Positions 56,333 through 64,000 of a DNA stretch of 64,000 nt are shown here, one piece after another (the stretch's first letter is position 1; each line of letters opens with the position of its first letter). The notes beneath the pieces are model-generated. The model did not search any database, was not told the DNA's origin, and saw only the letters and a list, made by a program, of their open reading frames with translations. The stretch is from an uncultured beta proteobacterium. Lineage in GTDB: Bacteria; Pseudomonadota; Gammaproteobacteria; Burkholderiales; Rhodocyclaceae. The translations under genes and the position numbers were made by a program. The stretch covers positions 1 to 64,000 of the forward strand of contig CAIVQO010000011.1 in the NCBI GenBank assembly GCA_903908065.1, in the 5' to 3' direction.

Positions 56333-57105
56333 CAGCGGATAATGCCCCGCCCCGGCGCATCGAGAAAGGTCGACAGCAGGCTTAGGCCCGGTGTGGCAGC
56401 GGCCTCGGCACTGATCGCCGCCTTGGCCTCTTCGAGCTTCATGCCACTCTTGTACAGCGTCTTGAAGGCACGCTTCACCGCGGCGATCGATGTCGCGTCG
56501 AAGCCGCGGCGCTTGAGGCCCTCGGCATTGATGCTGCGAGGCTCGGCCGGATTGCCGGCGGCGGTAACGAAGGGGGGAAGGTCCTGCAACAGGATGGTGC
56601 CCATCGCCGTGAAACTGTGGGCACCTATCCGCACGAATTGATGCACCACGGTGAAGCCGCCGAGGATCGCCCAATCCCCAACCTGGACGTGCCCCGCCAG
56701 TTGTGTGTTATTGGCGAAGATGGTCTGGTTGCCCACCTGGCAGTCGTGCGCCAGATGCACATAGGCCATGATCCAGTTGTCGTCACCCAGGCGGGTGACA
56801 CCGGCGTCCTGAGCCGTCCCGCAGTTGAAGGTGCAGAACTCGCGGATGGTATTCCGGTCGCCGATATCGAGCCGGGTCGGCTCGCCCGAATATTTTTTGT
56901 CCTGCGGGGCCTCGCCGATCGAACAGAACTGGTAAATGCGATTGTCACAGCCGATGCGGGTATGCCCGCCCAGCACGACGTGCGGCCCGATCCAGGTGCG
57001 ATCCCCGATTTCAACGTGCTCGCCCACGACCGAATACGGCCCGATCTCGACCTCGCGACCAATCCTTGCGGCCGGATGTACGATGGCAGTCGGATGTATG
57101 CTCAT
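56332..57105 (-). CDS. lpxA: UDP-GlcNAc 3-O-acyltransferase
   Basis: LpxA performs the first, committed step of lipid A synthesis, moving a 3-hydroxyacyl chain from ACP. The 257-residue protein is a hexapeptide-repeat beta helix ([20 protein letters not shown]). The catalytic His lies in [20 protein letters not shown], and [20 protein letters not shown] is a substrate loop. The C-terminal helical part holds [20 protein letters not shown]. The ATG at 57105 overlaps the fabZ stop. Confidence 0.96.
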   Translation of the reverse strand: MSIHPTAIVHPAARIGREVEIGPYSVVGEHVEIGDRTWIGPHVVLGGHTRIGCDNRIYQFCSIGEAPQDKKYSGEPTRLDIGDRNTIREFCTFNCGTAQDAGVTRLGDDNWIMAYVHLAHDCQVGNQTIFANNTQLAGHVQVGDWAILGGFTVVHQFVRIGAHSFTAMGTILLQDLPPFVTAAGNPAEPRSINAEGLKRRGFDATSIAAVKRAFKTLYKSGMKLEEAKAAISAEAAATPGLSLLSTFLDAPGRGIIR

Positions 57106-57581
57106 TGCGGCGTGGGACGTACCGCACAGATCAGGTCGGCCTCGGAGGCAACCTGCTCATCGACCTTGGCCACCGCCGAGAACTTCCAGATCCCGCGCTT
57201 GTTCGCCACCAGGCGGACCTCGATCACCAACTGATCGCCGGGGCCCACCGGCCGCTTGAAACGGGCATTGTCAATGCCAACGAAGTAATACACCGACTTG
57301 TCGTCCGGCTTGCTGCCCATGGTCTTGAAGGCCAGGATGGCCGCGGTCTGCGCCATGGCCTCGACGATCAACACCCCGGGCATGACCGGATGGTGGGGAT
57401 AGTGCCCGGGGAAATAAGGCTCGTTGACGCTGACATTTTTCAGTGCCGTGATCCGCTCGCCGGGAACGACCTCCCGAACGCGATCGACCAATAGGATGGG
57501 ATAGCGATGCGGCAGGTAGTCGAGTATCTGATGGATGTCCATGCCGGAAAGTGCCTGACCGTTTGCCGCTTCGCCGCTCAT
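57102..57581 (-). CDS. fabZ: 3-hydroxyacyl-[ACP] dehydratase FabZ
   Basis: FabZ removes water from 3-hydroxyacyl-ACP. The 159-residue hotdog-fold protein has [20 protein letters not shown], the active-site His in [20 protein letters not shown] and the Glu in [12 protein letters not shown]. It competes with LpxA for the same substrate, and the two genes overlap by four bases, which would couple fatty-acid and lipid A flux. The short N-terminal extension ([13 protein letters not shown]) is unusual but harmless. Confidence 0.95.
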   Translation of the reverse strand: MSGEAANGQALSGMDIHQILDYLPHRYPILLVDRVREVVPGERITALKNVSVNEPYFPGHYPHHPVMPGVLIVEAMAQTAAILAFKTMGSKPDDKSVYYFVGIDNARFKRPVGPGDQLVIEVRLVANKRGIWKFSAVAKVDEQVASEADLICAVRPTPQ

Positions 57582-58603
57582 TTGTTTTTCTCCAGTGCGG
57601 CAAGCCGCTGTTCGAGGGCCCGGATTTTATCGGCCATCGCATCAAGATGGCGCAGGCGGGCGAAATTTCGCAGCCACTCGCCGTGTTCGAGGAACGGCAC
57701 GGCGCCGCTGTACCCGCCCGGTTTGCTTATCGACTTCGCCACCAGGGTGCCAGCGGAAACATTGACGTCATCGGCAAGGGTCAGGTGGCCCAGGATGATG
57801 GCGCCGCCGCCGACGGTGCACCGCTTGCCTATGGTTGCACTGCCGGCAATGCCGACGCATCCGGCCATTGCCGTGTGTGCACCGATGCGGACGTTGTGAC
57901 CGACCTGGATCTGGTTATCGAGTTTGACGCCATCCTCGATGAGGGTGTCGCCCAGCGCCCCCCGATCGATCGTCGTGCCGGCGCCGATTTCGACATCGTC
58001 ACCGATCAGAACACGGCCTGTTTGCGGAATCTTCACCCAAGCGGCCTCATCGTCGCGCGCAAAGCCGAAACCGTCGGCACCCACCACCGCGCCGCTGTGG
58101 ATCAGGCAGCGCTTGCCTATCCGGCAGCCGGCATAGATGACGACATTCGCCGCCAGCTGTGTAGCAGCCCCGATGGAAGCGCCAACCCCTATGCTGCAGT
58201 TGGGACCGATCACTGCCCCCTCGCCGATCTCGGCACCGGGTCCGATCCAGACGTTCGCCCCGATGCTGGCGCTCGCGGCAACACTTCCTTCAACCACTGC
58301 CGATGCATGTACGCCCGGCGGCGGCGGCGGCGTCGCATTCAGCCACTGCGCAACGCGGGCGAAAAAGAGGTAAGGGTTGGGGGTGAGGATCGCCGCCGGC
58401 AGGCCGCTCGCCACCGGCGGCGCCATGATCACGGCGGAGGCACGCGTATTAGCGAGCTGGCTGCGGTACTTTGGGTTGGCGAGAAAGGCCAGGTCTCCCG
58501 GCCCCGCCGCATCCAGCGGCGCGATGCGAGAAATCGCCGTATCGCCAGCGCCGACTATCTCTCCGCCCAGGCGGGCGACGATCTCGTCGAGCCGCAATGC
58601 CAC
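57578..58603 (-). CDS. lpxD: UDP-3-O-acylglucosamine N-acyltransferase
   Basis: LpxD adds the second hydroxyacyl chain in lipid A synthesis. The 341-residue trimer-forming protein has an N-terminal uridine-binding domain ([33 protein letters not shown]). A hexapeptide helix follows with catalytic His in [19 protein letters not shown], and a C-terminal helix ([20 protein letters not shown]). It lies 11 bases after skp and overlaps fabZ (ATGA). Confidence 0.96.
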   Translation of the reverse strand: MALRLDEIVARLGGEIVGAGDTAISRIAPLDAAGPGDLAFLANPKYRSQLANTRASAVIMAPPVASGLPAAILTPNPYLFFARVAQWLNATPPPPPGVHASAVVEGSVAASASIGANVWIGPGAEIGEGAVIGPNCSIGVGASIGAATQLAANVVIYAGCRIGKRCLIHSGAVVGADGFGFARDDEAAWVKIPQTGRVLIGDDVEIGAGTTIDRGALGDTLIEDGVKLDNQIQVGHNVRIGAHTAMAGCVGIAGSATIGKRCTVGGGAIILGHLTLADDVNVSAGTLVAKSISKPGGYSGAVPFLEHGEWLRNFARLRHLDAMADKIRALEQRLAALEKNK

Positions 58604-58614
58604 GGCTGGGGAGC

Positions 58615-59115
58615 TTACTTCGTGCCGTCGCCCAGCGCCTTGATCACCTTGTCGGTGATGTCGATGCGCGGGTTAACGTAGGCCGCTTCCTGGAAAATGA
58701 TGTCGTATTTCTCGGCTTCGGCGATCTGCTTGATGATCTTGTTCACGCGCTCGAATATCGCCGCCATCTCCTCGTTCTGGCGCTGGCTCAGGTCCTCGCG
58801 GAATTCCCGCTGCTTGCGCTGGAAATCGCGGTTGAGGTCATTGAATTCCCGCTCCTTGTTGCGGCGGTCGGACTCAGCCATGGTGACGGCATTCTTCTCC
58901 AGGTTCTCCTGCATTCCTTGCAACTGCTTGGCCAGGCGCTGCAGGTCCTGATCGCGCTTCTCGAAATCCTTTTCGATCTTCTTCTTGGCCTTGGCGGCCT
59001 GGGGCGCATCGTTGAGGATCTTCTGGATGTTGATGGCACCGATTTTTCCCTCGGCCAGGGCCGCGCAGGAAATCGACAGGAGGACGAGGCCGGAAACGAA
59101 AAATTTCTTCAACAT
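58615..59115 (-). CDS. skp: Periplasmic chaperone Skp/OmpH
   Basis: Skp is a trimeric periplasmic holdase for outer-membrane proteins. The 166-residue protein has a signal peptide (FFVSGLVLLSISCAALA) and then mostly long charged helices (KAKKKIEKDFEKRDQDLQRL, LQGMQENLEKNAVTMAESDR). These form the tentacles of the jellyfish-shaped trimer. It directly follows bamA, as in most proteobacteria. Confidence 0.93.
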   Translation of the reverse strand: MLKKFFVSGLVLLSISCAALAEGKIGAINIQKILNDAPQAAKAKKKIEKDFEKRDQDLQRLAKQLQGMQENLEKNAVTMAESDRRNKEREFNDLNRDFQRKQREFREDLSQRQNEEMAAIFERVNKIIKQIAEAEKYDIIFQEAAYVNPRIDITDKVIKALGDGTK

Positions 59116-59138
59116 GGCTTTCTCAAATAAAAAATACG

Positions 59139-61418
59139 TCAGAACACCGAGCCCATCTGGAACTGCAGGCGCTGTACCTTGTCATCTGCCTTCTTGTTGA
59201 AGGGGTTCGCATAGGAGAATTTCAGCGGCCCCATCGGCGAGTTCCAGGACAAGGCCAAGCCGCCACTGTAGCGCAGGCTGCCGAAGCTGAACTTCGAATC
59301 ATAGCCCCAGACGTTGCCTGCATCGACGAACGCACTCAGGCGCATGGAATTATCGCGCCCCATGCCGGGCACCGGGAACAGGATTTCTGCATTGCCGATC
59401 AGGCGCTTGGTGCCACCGACGGCCTCGCTGGTGGCTGCGTCACGAGGACCCAGCGAACCGGAGTCGAAGCCGCGCACCGACCCGATGCCACCCGCATAGA
59501 AGTTCTTGAAGAAGGGCATCTCCTTGTTGCCGTAGCCCTTGGCCAGTCCTACCTCCCCGTTCAAGGCCAGCGTCAGCTTGCGATCGAGCGGGAAATAGTG
59601 CTGGTGCTGATAGACCGCCTTGACGTAGGTCGCCGAGCTGCCGGGCAAGGCTACTTCGAGCGTGGCGCGACGGTAATCGCCGCGTGTGGTTACCAGCAGG
59701 CTGTCGCGCCCATCCTTCTGCCATCCGCCCGAGGCCAGCAGCGTGTTGCTCTTGGCGCCGAACTGGGTCACGTAATTCTGGTAGCGGATCGGGCTGTTCG
59801 CATCGGTCTTGAGCGTCGTCCGGTCATAGGACAGGCCGAGATTGATGTAATCGTCTTCGGCAATCGGAATGCCCCAGCGCATACCGCCACCCAGGGAATC
59901 CGCACCGAAGCTGCCGACCGCAAGCGTGCTGGTATCGGTATTTCGCAAGTACAGGTCGAAGCCCTGGCTTACGCCATCGACGGTGAAATACGGGTCCGTA
60001 TGCGAAATCGAATAAACACGGTTGGACTTGCTGGTGCTAATCTGAACGCCGACATGCTTGCCGCTGCCGAACAGGTTCTGCTGCTGCACCGCGCCGGAAA
60101 CGGTGAACTTTTCCGAGCTGGAAAAACCGGCGCCGAGCATGATGTTCCCGGTCGGCTTTTCCTTGACCTTGACTTCCATGTCGACTTGGTCGGTGGTTCC
60201 AGGGACCGGCGGCGTTTCGACGGTCACTTCGTCGAAGTACCCCAGCTTGTCGACGCGCGCCTTCGAGCGGTTGATCTTCTCGCCGTCGTACCAGGCGGAT
60301 TCGGTCTGGCGCAGTTCGCGGCGGATCACTTCGTCACGGCTGCGAGTGTTGCCGGTGACGTTGATGCGACGTACATACACCCGGCGACCCGGATCGACGA
60401 AAATCGTGAAAGCGACTTCGCGCTTAGCCTTGTCAAGTTCCGGCGCCGCATTGACGTTGGCGAACGCGTAGCCCTCATTGCCCAAACGTTCGCTGATGGC
60501 TTTGGTGGTCTCGGTCATGCGCTCGCGAGCGAAGACTTCGCCTGGCTTGACCTGCACCAGCTTGACCAGCTCCTCCTCGGGAATCAGGAGTTGGCCGGCC
60601 AGCTTGACGGAAGACACGGTGTATTTCTCGCCTTCCGTAATATTGATGGTGATGAAGATGTCCTGCTTGTCGGGCGATATGGACACCTGGGTCGACTCGA
60701 TATTGAATTCGAGGTAGCCCCGATCCAGGTAAAACGAGCGCAAGGTCTCCAGATCCCCGGACAGCTTCTGCTTGGAATACTGGTCGTTCTTGGTATACCA
60801 GGTGAGCCAGCCCGGCGTGCGCAGGACCATAAGATCGAGCAGGTCCGACTCCGCAATCGCGCTGGCGCCGATGATATTGATCTGGCGGATCTTGGCGATC
60901 TCGCCTTCCACCACTGCGAAATTGACACCCACGCGATTGCGCTCAAGCGGCGTGATGGTCGTCGTTACCTGCACCGCATAATGCCCCTGCGCAAGGTATT
61001 GGCGTTTCAGTTCCTGTTCAGCGCGCTCGACCAGTGCACGATCGAAGATGCGGGATTCGGACAGGCCGACTTCACGCAAGGATTTTTTGAGGTCCTCCGG
61101 CTTGAATGCCTTCAAGCCGGTGAACTCGAGCGAGGCGATCGCCGGACGCTCGTCGAGGACCACCACCAGCACCTGCCCGTCGATCTCCAGCCGCACATCC
61201 TTGAAAAATCCGGTGGCGAACAGCGCCTTGATCGCGGCGGCTGCCTTCTCGTCGTTCATGGTGTCGCCAACCTTGACCGGCAGGTAGGAGAACACCGTGC
61301 CTGCTTCCGTGCGCTGGATGCCTTCGACGCGAATATCCTTGATCTGGAATGGCTCGAATGCCATCACGGCACGGGCCATCAGGGCAACGACCAGTCCGGC
61401 GAGCAGTTTTTTCTTCAT
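59139..61418 (-). CDS. bamA: Outer-membrane protein assembly factor BamA
   Basis: BamA inserts beta-barrel proteins into the outer membrane. The 759-residue protein has a signal peptide (MKKKLLAGLVVALMARAVMA). Five POTRA domains follow, the first with FQIKDIRVEGIQRTEAGTVF and the last with RVYVRRINVTGNTRSRDEVI. The 16-strand barrel carries the conserved loop-6 GIGSVRGFDSGS. It ends FQMGSVF with the usual C-terminal Phe. It is 15 bases after rseP. Expression is usually sigma-E dependent. Confidence 0.97.
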   Translation of the reverse strand: MKKKLLAGLVVALMARAVMAFEPFQIKDIRVEGIQRTEAGTVFSYLPVKVGDTMNDEKAAAAIKALFATGFFKDVRLEIDGQVLVVVLDERPAIASLEFTGLKAFKPEDLKKSLREVGLSESRIFDRALVERAEQELKRQYLAQGHYAVQVTTTITPLERNRVGVNFAVVEGEIAKIRQINIIGASAIAESDLLDLMVLRTPGWLTWYTKNDQYSKQKLSGDLETLRSFYLDRGYLEFNIESTQVSISPDKQDIFITINITEGEKYTVSSVKLAGQLLIPEEELVKLVQVKPGEVFARERMTETTKAISERLGNEGYAFANVNAAPELDKAKREVAFTIFVDPGRRVYVRRINVTGNTRSRDEVIRRELRQTESAWYDGEKINRSKARVDKLGYFDEVTVETPPVPGTTDQVDMEVKVKEKPTGNIMLGAGFSSSEKFTVSGAVQQQNLFGSGKHVGVQISTSKSNRVYSISHTDPYFTVDGVSQGFDLYLRNTDTSTLAVGSFGADSLGGGMRWGIPIAEDDYINLGLSYDRTTLKTDANSPIRYQNYVTQFGAKSNTLLASGGWQKDGRDSLLVTTRGDYRRATLEVALPGSSATYVKAVYQHQHYFPLDRKLTLALNGEVGLAKGYGNKEMPFFKNFYAGGIGSVRGFDSGSLGPRDAATSEAVGGTKRLIGNAEILFPVPGMGRDNSMRLSAFVDAGNVWGYDSKFSFGSLRYSGGLALSWNSPMGPLKFSYANPFNKKADDKVQRLQFQMGSVF

Positions 61419-61433
61419 CGGGATAGGCAGGGT

Positions 61434-62807
61434 CTAGCCTGAAACGAGGCGATTGATATCGTTGTAGAAGGCGAAGGCCATCAGCAGCGCCAGCAAGGCA
61501 AAACCGATTTGTTGGCCGATTTCAAGAGCCCGTTCCGACACCGGACCACCCTTGAAAAACTCGACGAGATAATACATCAAATGCCCTCCGTCCAGAACGG
61601 GCACCGGTAGCAGATTGAGCACCCCCAGGCTGATGCTGATCAGCGCCAGAAAACGCAGGTAGTAGGTGGGACCGAGGCGTGCCGACTGCCCTGCATAGTC
61701 GGCGATGGTGACCGGTCCGGAAAGGTTCTTCCACGACAGATCGCCGGTCAGCATGCGCCCCATCATACGCAAGCTGAGCACCGACGTATCCCAGGTCTGC
61801 CCCAGCGCCCGCCCCAGCGCGACGATGGGACCGTGGCTGACCACCGTGGTCATTTCGTGGAGCTCTCCTTTTCCCTCCGCGGCCATCAAGCCAAGGCGAC
61901 CAAATTTGCGCCCGCCCTCCTCGACCGCTTTCGGTGTCACGACGATCTCCATACCGATTCCGTCACGCACGACGTCGAAGCGCAAGCGAGTATCCGGCGA
62001 TGCGCGGGCAACTGCGGCCAGTTCCGACCATTCGCTGATTTGCTTGTCGTCGATCGCCAACACCCTGTCGCCGCTCCGGAATCCGGCGACATCGGCCACC
62101 GACCCCGGCTGCACATTACCAACCACCGAGGGCAGACGCGGACGAAACAGCAGCAGGCCCAGCGGACGCAAGGGATCCTTCTCCAGTTCCTCGAGGTCGA
62201 ATTGGTCAATGGCGATGCGAACCACGGACGTTTCACGCTGCAGGCTGACGACATCGAGTTCAACCACCTCCTTATCGAGGGCGTGGCGCATCACCTCCCA
62301 CCGCAAATCCTGCCAGGTCTGGATCGGCGTGCCATTCACCGCGCGCACGGTACTGCCCTCGCTGATGCTGACCGCAGCTGCCGGGGTTCCGGCGGGAGGC
62401 AGCGCCAGGCGTGGCTTCAACTCGGTAACGCCATGGATGAACAAAGCCCAGTACAACACGATCGCCAGCAGGAAGTTTGCGGCCGGTCCGGCGGCCACGA
62501 TGAATGCACGGCGGCCAACCGACTGACGATTGAACGCGCGGTCGAGTTCGGCGGCCGGAACATCGCCCTCCCGTTCGTCGAGCATCTTGACGTAGCCACC
62601 CAGCGGGAATACCGAAATCGCCCATTCCGTGCCGTCCGCACCCTTGCGCCGCATCCAGATGACCTTGCCAAAACCGAATGCGAATCGCAGCACCTTGACA
62701 TTGCAGGCTCGCGCTGCGAGGTAATGCCCCATTTCGTGCACCACGACCAGGACGGCCAGCGCGACGATGAAGGCTCCGCCATACCAAGCCCAGAGCTGTG
62801 GGTTCAT
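61434..62807 (-). CDS. rseP: RseP site-2 metalloprotease
   Basis: RseP is an intramembrane zinc protease that cleaves RseA after DegS and so releases sigma-E. The 457-residue protein has HExxH (H24, E25, H28 in [19 protein letters not shown]), two PDZ domains and the C-terminal zinc-binding [19 protein letters not shown]. It has about four membrane segments. It overlaps dxr by four bases (ATGA). Its substrate RseA is encoded at 8926-9426 in this window. Confidence 0.95.
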   Translation of the reverse strand: MNPQLWAWYGGAFIVALAVLVVVHEMGHYLAARACNVKVLRFAFGFGKVIWMRRKGADGTEWAISVFPLGGYVKMLDEREGDVPAAELDRAFNRQSVGRRAFIVAAGPAANFLLAIVLYWALFIHGVTELKPRLALPPAGTPAAAVSISEGSTVRAVNGTPIQTWQDLRWEVMRHALDKEVVELDVVSLQRETSVVRIAIDQFDLEELEKDPLRPLGLLLFRPRLPSVVGNVQPGSVADVAGFRSGDRVLAIDDKQISEWSELAAVARASPDTRLRFDVVRDGIGMEIVVTPKAVEEGGRKFGRLGLMAAEGKGELHEMTTVVSHGPIVALGRALGQTWDTSVLSLRMMGRMLTGDLSWKNLSGPVTIADYAGQSARLGPTYYLRFLALISISLGVLNLLPVPVLDGGHLMYYLVEFFKGGPVSERALEIGQQIGFALLALLMAFAFYNDINRLVSG

Positions 62808-63982
62808 CCGCTAAAACGTCGGGAGAGAAGTTCGCTCGCCTTGCTGCGACCTTGCCGATCAGCCTCGATCACCGCATCGAGGTCCGGCAGTTCCTGACGT
62901 GGCACAGCATCGAGGGTCGCCGCAATCAGATCGGCAATGCCAAGGAAGGAGAGGCGCCGCTCCAGAAAGGCCGCCACCGCAATCTCGTTGGCCGCATTCA
63001 GTACGGCAGCAGCATTGCCCTCGGCGCGCAAGGCGCGGTAAGCGAGTTCCAGGCAGGGAAATCGAACCGGGTCGGGACGCTCGAAGTTCAATTGACCGAC
63101 AGCAAACAGATCAAGCGGCGAAACGCCGGAATCGATCCGCTGCGGCCAGTTCAAGGCATGGGCAATCGGCGTGCGCATGTCCGGATTCCCCAGTTGCGCG
63201 AGTACCGACCCGTCGATGTAGTCGACCAGGGAATGGATCACGCTTTGCGGATGGATCACCACCTCGATGCTGTCCGCCGGCGCATTGAACAACCAGTGCG
63301 CCTCGATCACCTCCAGCCCTTTGTTCATCATGGTCGCGGAATCGACCGAGATCTTGCGCCCCATCGACCAGTTGGGGTGGGCCACGGCCTGCTCGGGCGT
63401 CACGGTCTGCAGCTGCACATGGGGCGTCGTACGGAACGGACCACCGGAGGCTGTCAGCAGGATGCGACGCACGCCGCTATGGGGCATGTTACCCGCGTAG
63501 CCATGTGGCATGGACTGGAACACCGCGTTGTGTTCGCTGTCGATCGGCAGCAGGAGGGCACCCGAGCGCTGGACCTCGGCCATGAATACTGCGCCGGCCA
63601 TCACCAGCGCCTCCTTGTTGGCCAGCAACACGCGCTTCCCGGCACGCGCGGCCGCCAAGGTCGGTGCCAGGCCGGCCGCACCGACGATGGCGGCCATCAC
63701 GGCATCGGTATCGGGCAGCGAGGCAACGGTCTCTAGCGCCTGCGGACCATGGAGAATTTCGGTTCCAGGGGCATCGGCAAGCAGTCCGGCGAGGCGCTTC
63801 GCCTCCGCCGCCCCCGCCACCACTGCATAGGCCGGACGGAAGCGTCGGCACTGCTCGGCCAGCAGGTCCACTTGCCGATGACCACTCAGGGCAAGCACTT
63901 CGAAACGATCCGGATGGCGGGCGAGCACATCCAGGGTGCTGACACCGATCGATCCGGTTGAACCAAGGACGGTGATTTTCAT
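62804..63982 (-). CDS. dxr: 1-deoxy-D-xylulose 5-phosphate reductoisomerase
   Basis: Dxr (IspC) makes MEP from DXP with NADPH in isoprenoid synthesis. The 392-residue protein has the NADPH start [20 protein letters not shown], the metal and substrate site ([14 protein letters not shown]), [60 protein letters not shown] and the C-terminal domain. The ATG at 63982 overlaps the stop of an upstream gene (ATGA), probably cdsA. Confidence 0.96.
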   Translation of the reverse strand: MKITVLGSTGSIGVSTLDVLARHPDRFEVLALSGHRQVDLLAEQCRRFRPAYAVVAGAAEAKRLAGLLADAPGTEILHGPQALETVASLPDTDAVMAAIVGAAGLAPTLAAARAGKRVLLANKEALVMAGAVFMAEVQRSGALLLPIDSEHNAVFQSMPHGYAGNMPHSGVRRILLTASGGPFRTTPHVQLQTVTPEQAVAHPNWSMGRKISVDSATMMNKGLEVIEAHWLFNAPADSIEVVIHPQSVIHSLVDYIDGSVLAQLGNPDMRTPIAHALNWPQRIDSGVSPLDLFAVGQLNFERPDPVRFPCLELAYRALRAEGNAAAVLNAANEIAVAAFLERRLSFLGIADLIAATLDAVPRQELPDLDAVIEADRQGRSKASELLSRRFSG

Positions 63983-64000
63983 GGGCGCAGCAAATACAGG
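63979..64000 (-). CDS. cdsA: Partial 3' end of the upstream gene, probably cdsA
   Basis: Only the last codons are in the window: LYLLRP then TGA (63981-63979), which overlaps the dxr ATG. Phosphatidate cytidylyltransferase (cdsA) directly precedes dxr in many proteobacteria, so this is the natural candidate. Seven codons alone cannot prove it. Confidence 0.4.

Overview
The window looks like a chromosomal contig from a high-GC betaproteobacterium, probably Rhodocyclales or a close relative. Three things point that way. The fatty-acid cluster runs yceD-rpmF-plsX-fabH-fabD-fabG-acpP-fabF. The envelope cluster runs (cdsA)-dxr-rseP-bamA-skp-lpxD-fabZ-lpxA-lpxB-rnhB-rRNA methyltransferase. A DUF2863 gene is also present. 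The genus is an inference; no rRNA gene is present.

Bases 1 to about 5,800 are an accessory island with lower GC and a different style. It starts with the end of an IS21-like insertion sequence butted against the 3' remnant of a type I restriction gene (hsdR). Phage-type genes follow: a SNF2-like helicase with an IF2-N-like domain, a protein made of little more than sigma-70 region 4, a small zinc-ribbon protein, a T5orf172 (GIY-YIG-like) protein, an XRE regulator and a 52-aa phage-type ORF. Several small ORFs carry an amber codon or one-base frameshifts, so the element is probably decaying. It sits just downstream of the rpoE-rseA-rseB-rseC-degP-glutaredoxin operon, where lepA would normally follow.

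Bases 5,850-13,800 hold the envelope-stress operon (sigma-E, anti-sigma factor and periplasmic protease), divergent nadB, a YgfX-like gene, fabF and acpP. Bases 13,800-18,340 complete the type II fatty-acid synthesis operon. Bases 18,380-30,580 are mixed housekeeping: maf, a tetrapyrrole-type methylase, selD, azlCD, an EamA exporter, a YkgJ-type protein, a Pit phosphate transporter with its DUF47 partner, DUF2863, dadA, msrB, septation protein A, yciI, bolA, a parvulin PPIase and an unusual secreted Ala-rich protein of 24-residue repeats.

Bases 30,670-42,570 hold purL, a thioredoxin-TPR protein, tex, an NAD-type isocitrate dehydrogenase, a PlsB-like acyltransferase and a hybrid histidine kinase. 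Bases 42,670-53,800 hold an FtsX-type permease, radA, alr, a LysR regulator, lplT, udg-rimI-tsaB, qmcA-nfeD and an HU gene. Bases 53,810-64,000 hold the outer-membrane and lipid A operon, transcribed leftwards. The sigma-E system is thus represented at both ends: sensor, anti-sigma factor and protease on the left, and RseP with its classic envelope clients (BamA, Skp, Lpx) on the right.

The items most worth a second look are the decaying phage island with its A8 slippery tract and HExxGH protein, the 24-residue-repeat secreted protein, and a dispersed 17-20 base repeat found four times in unrelated places.
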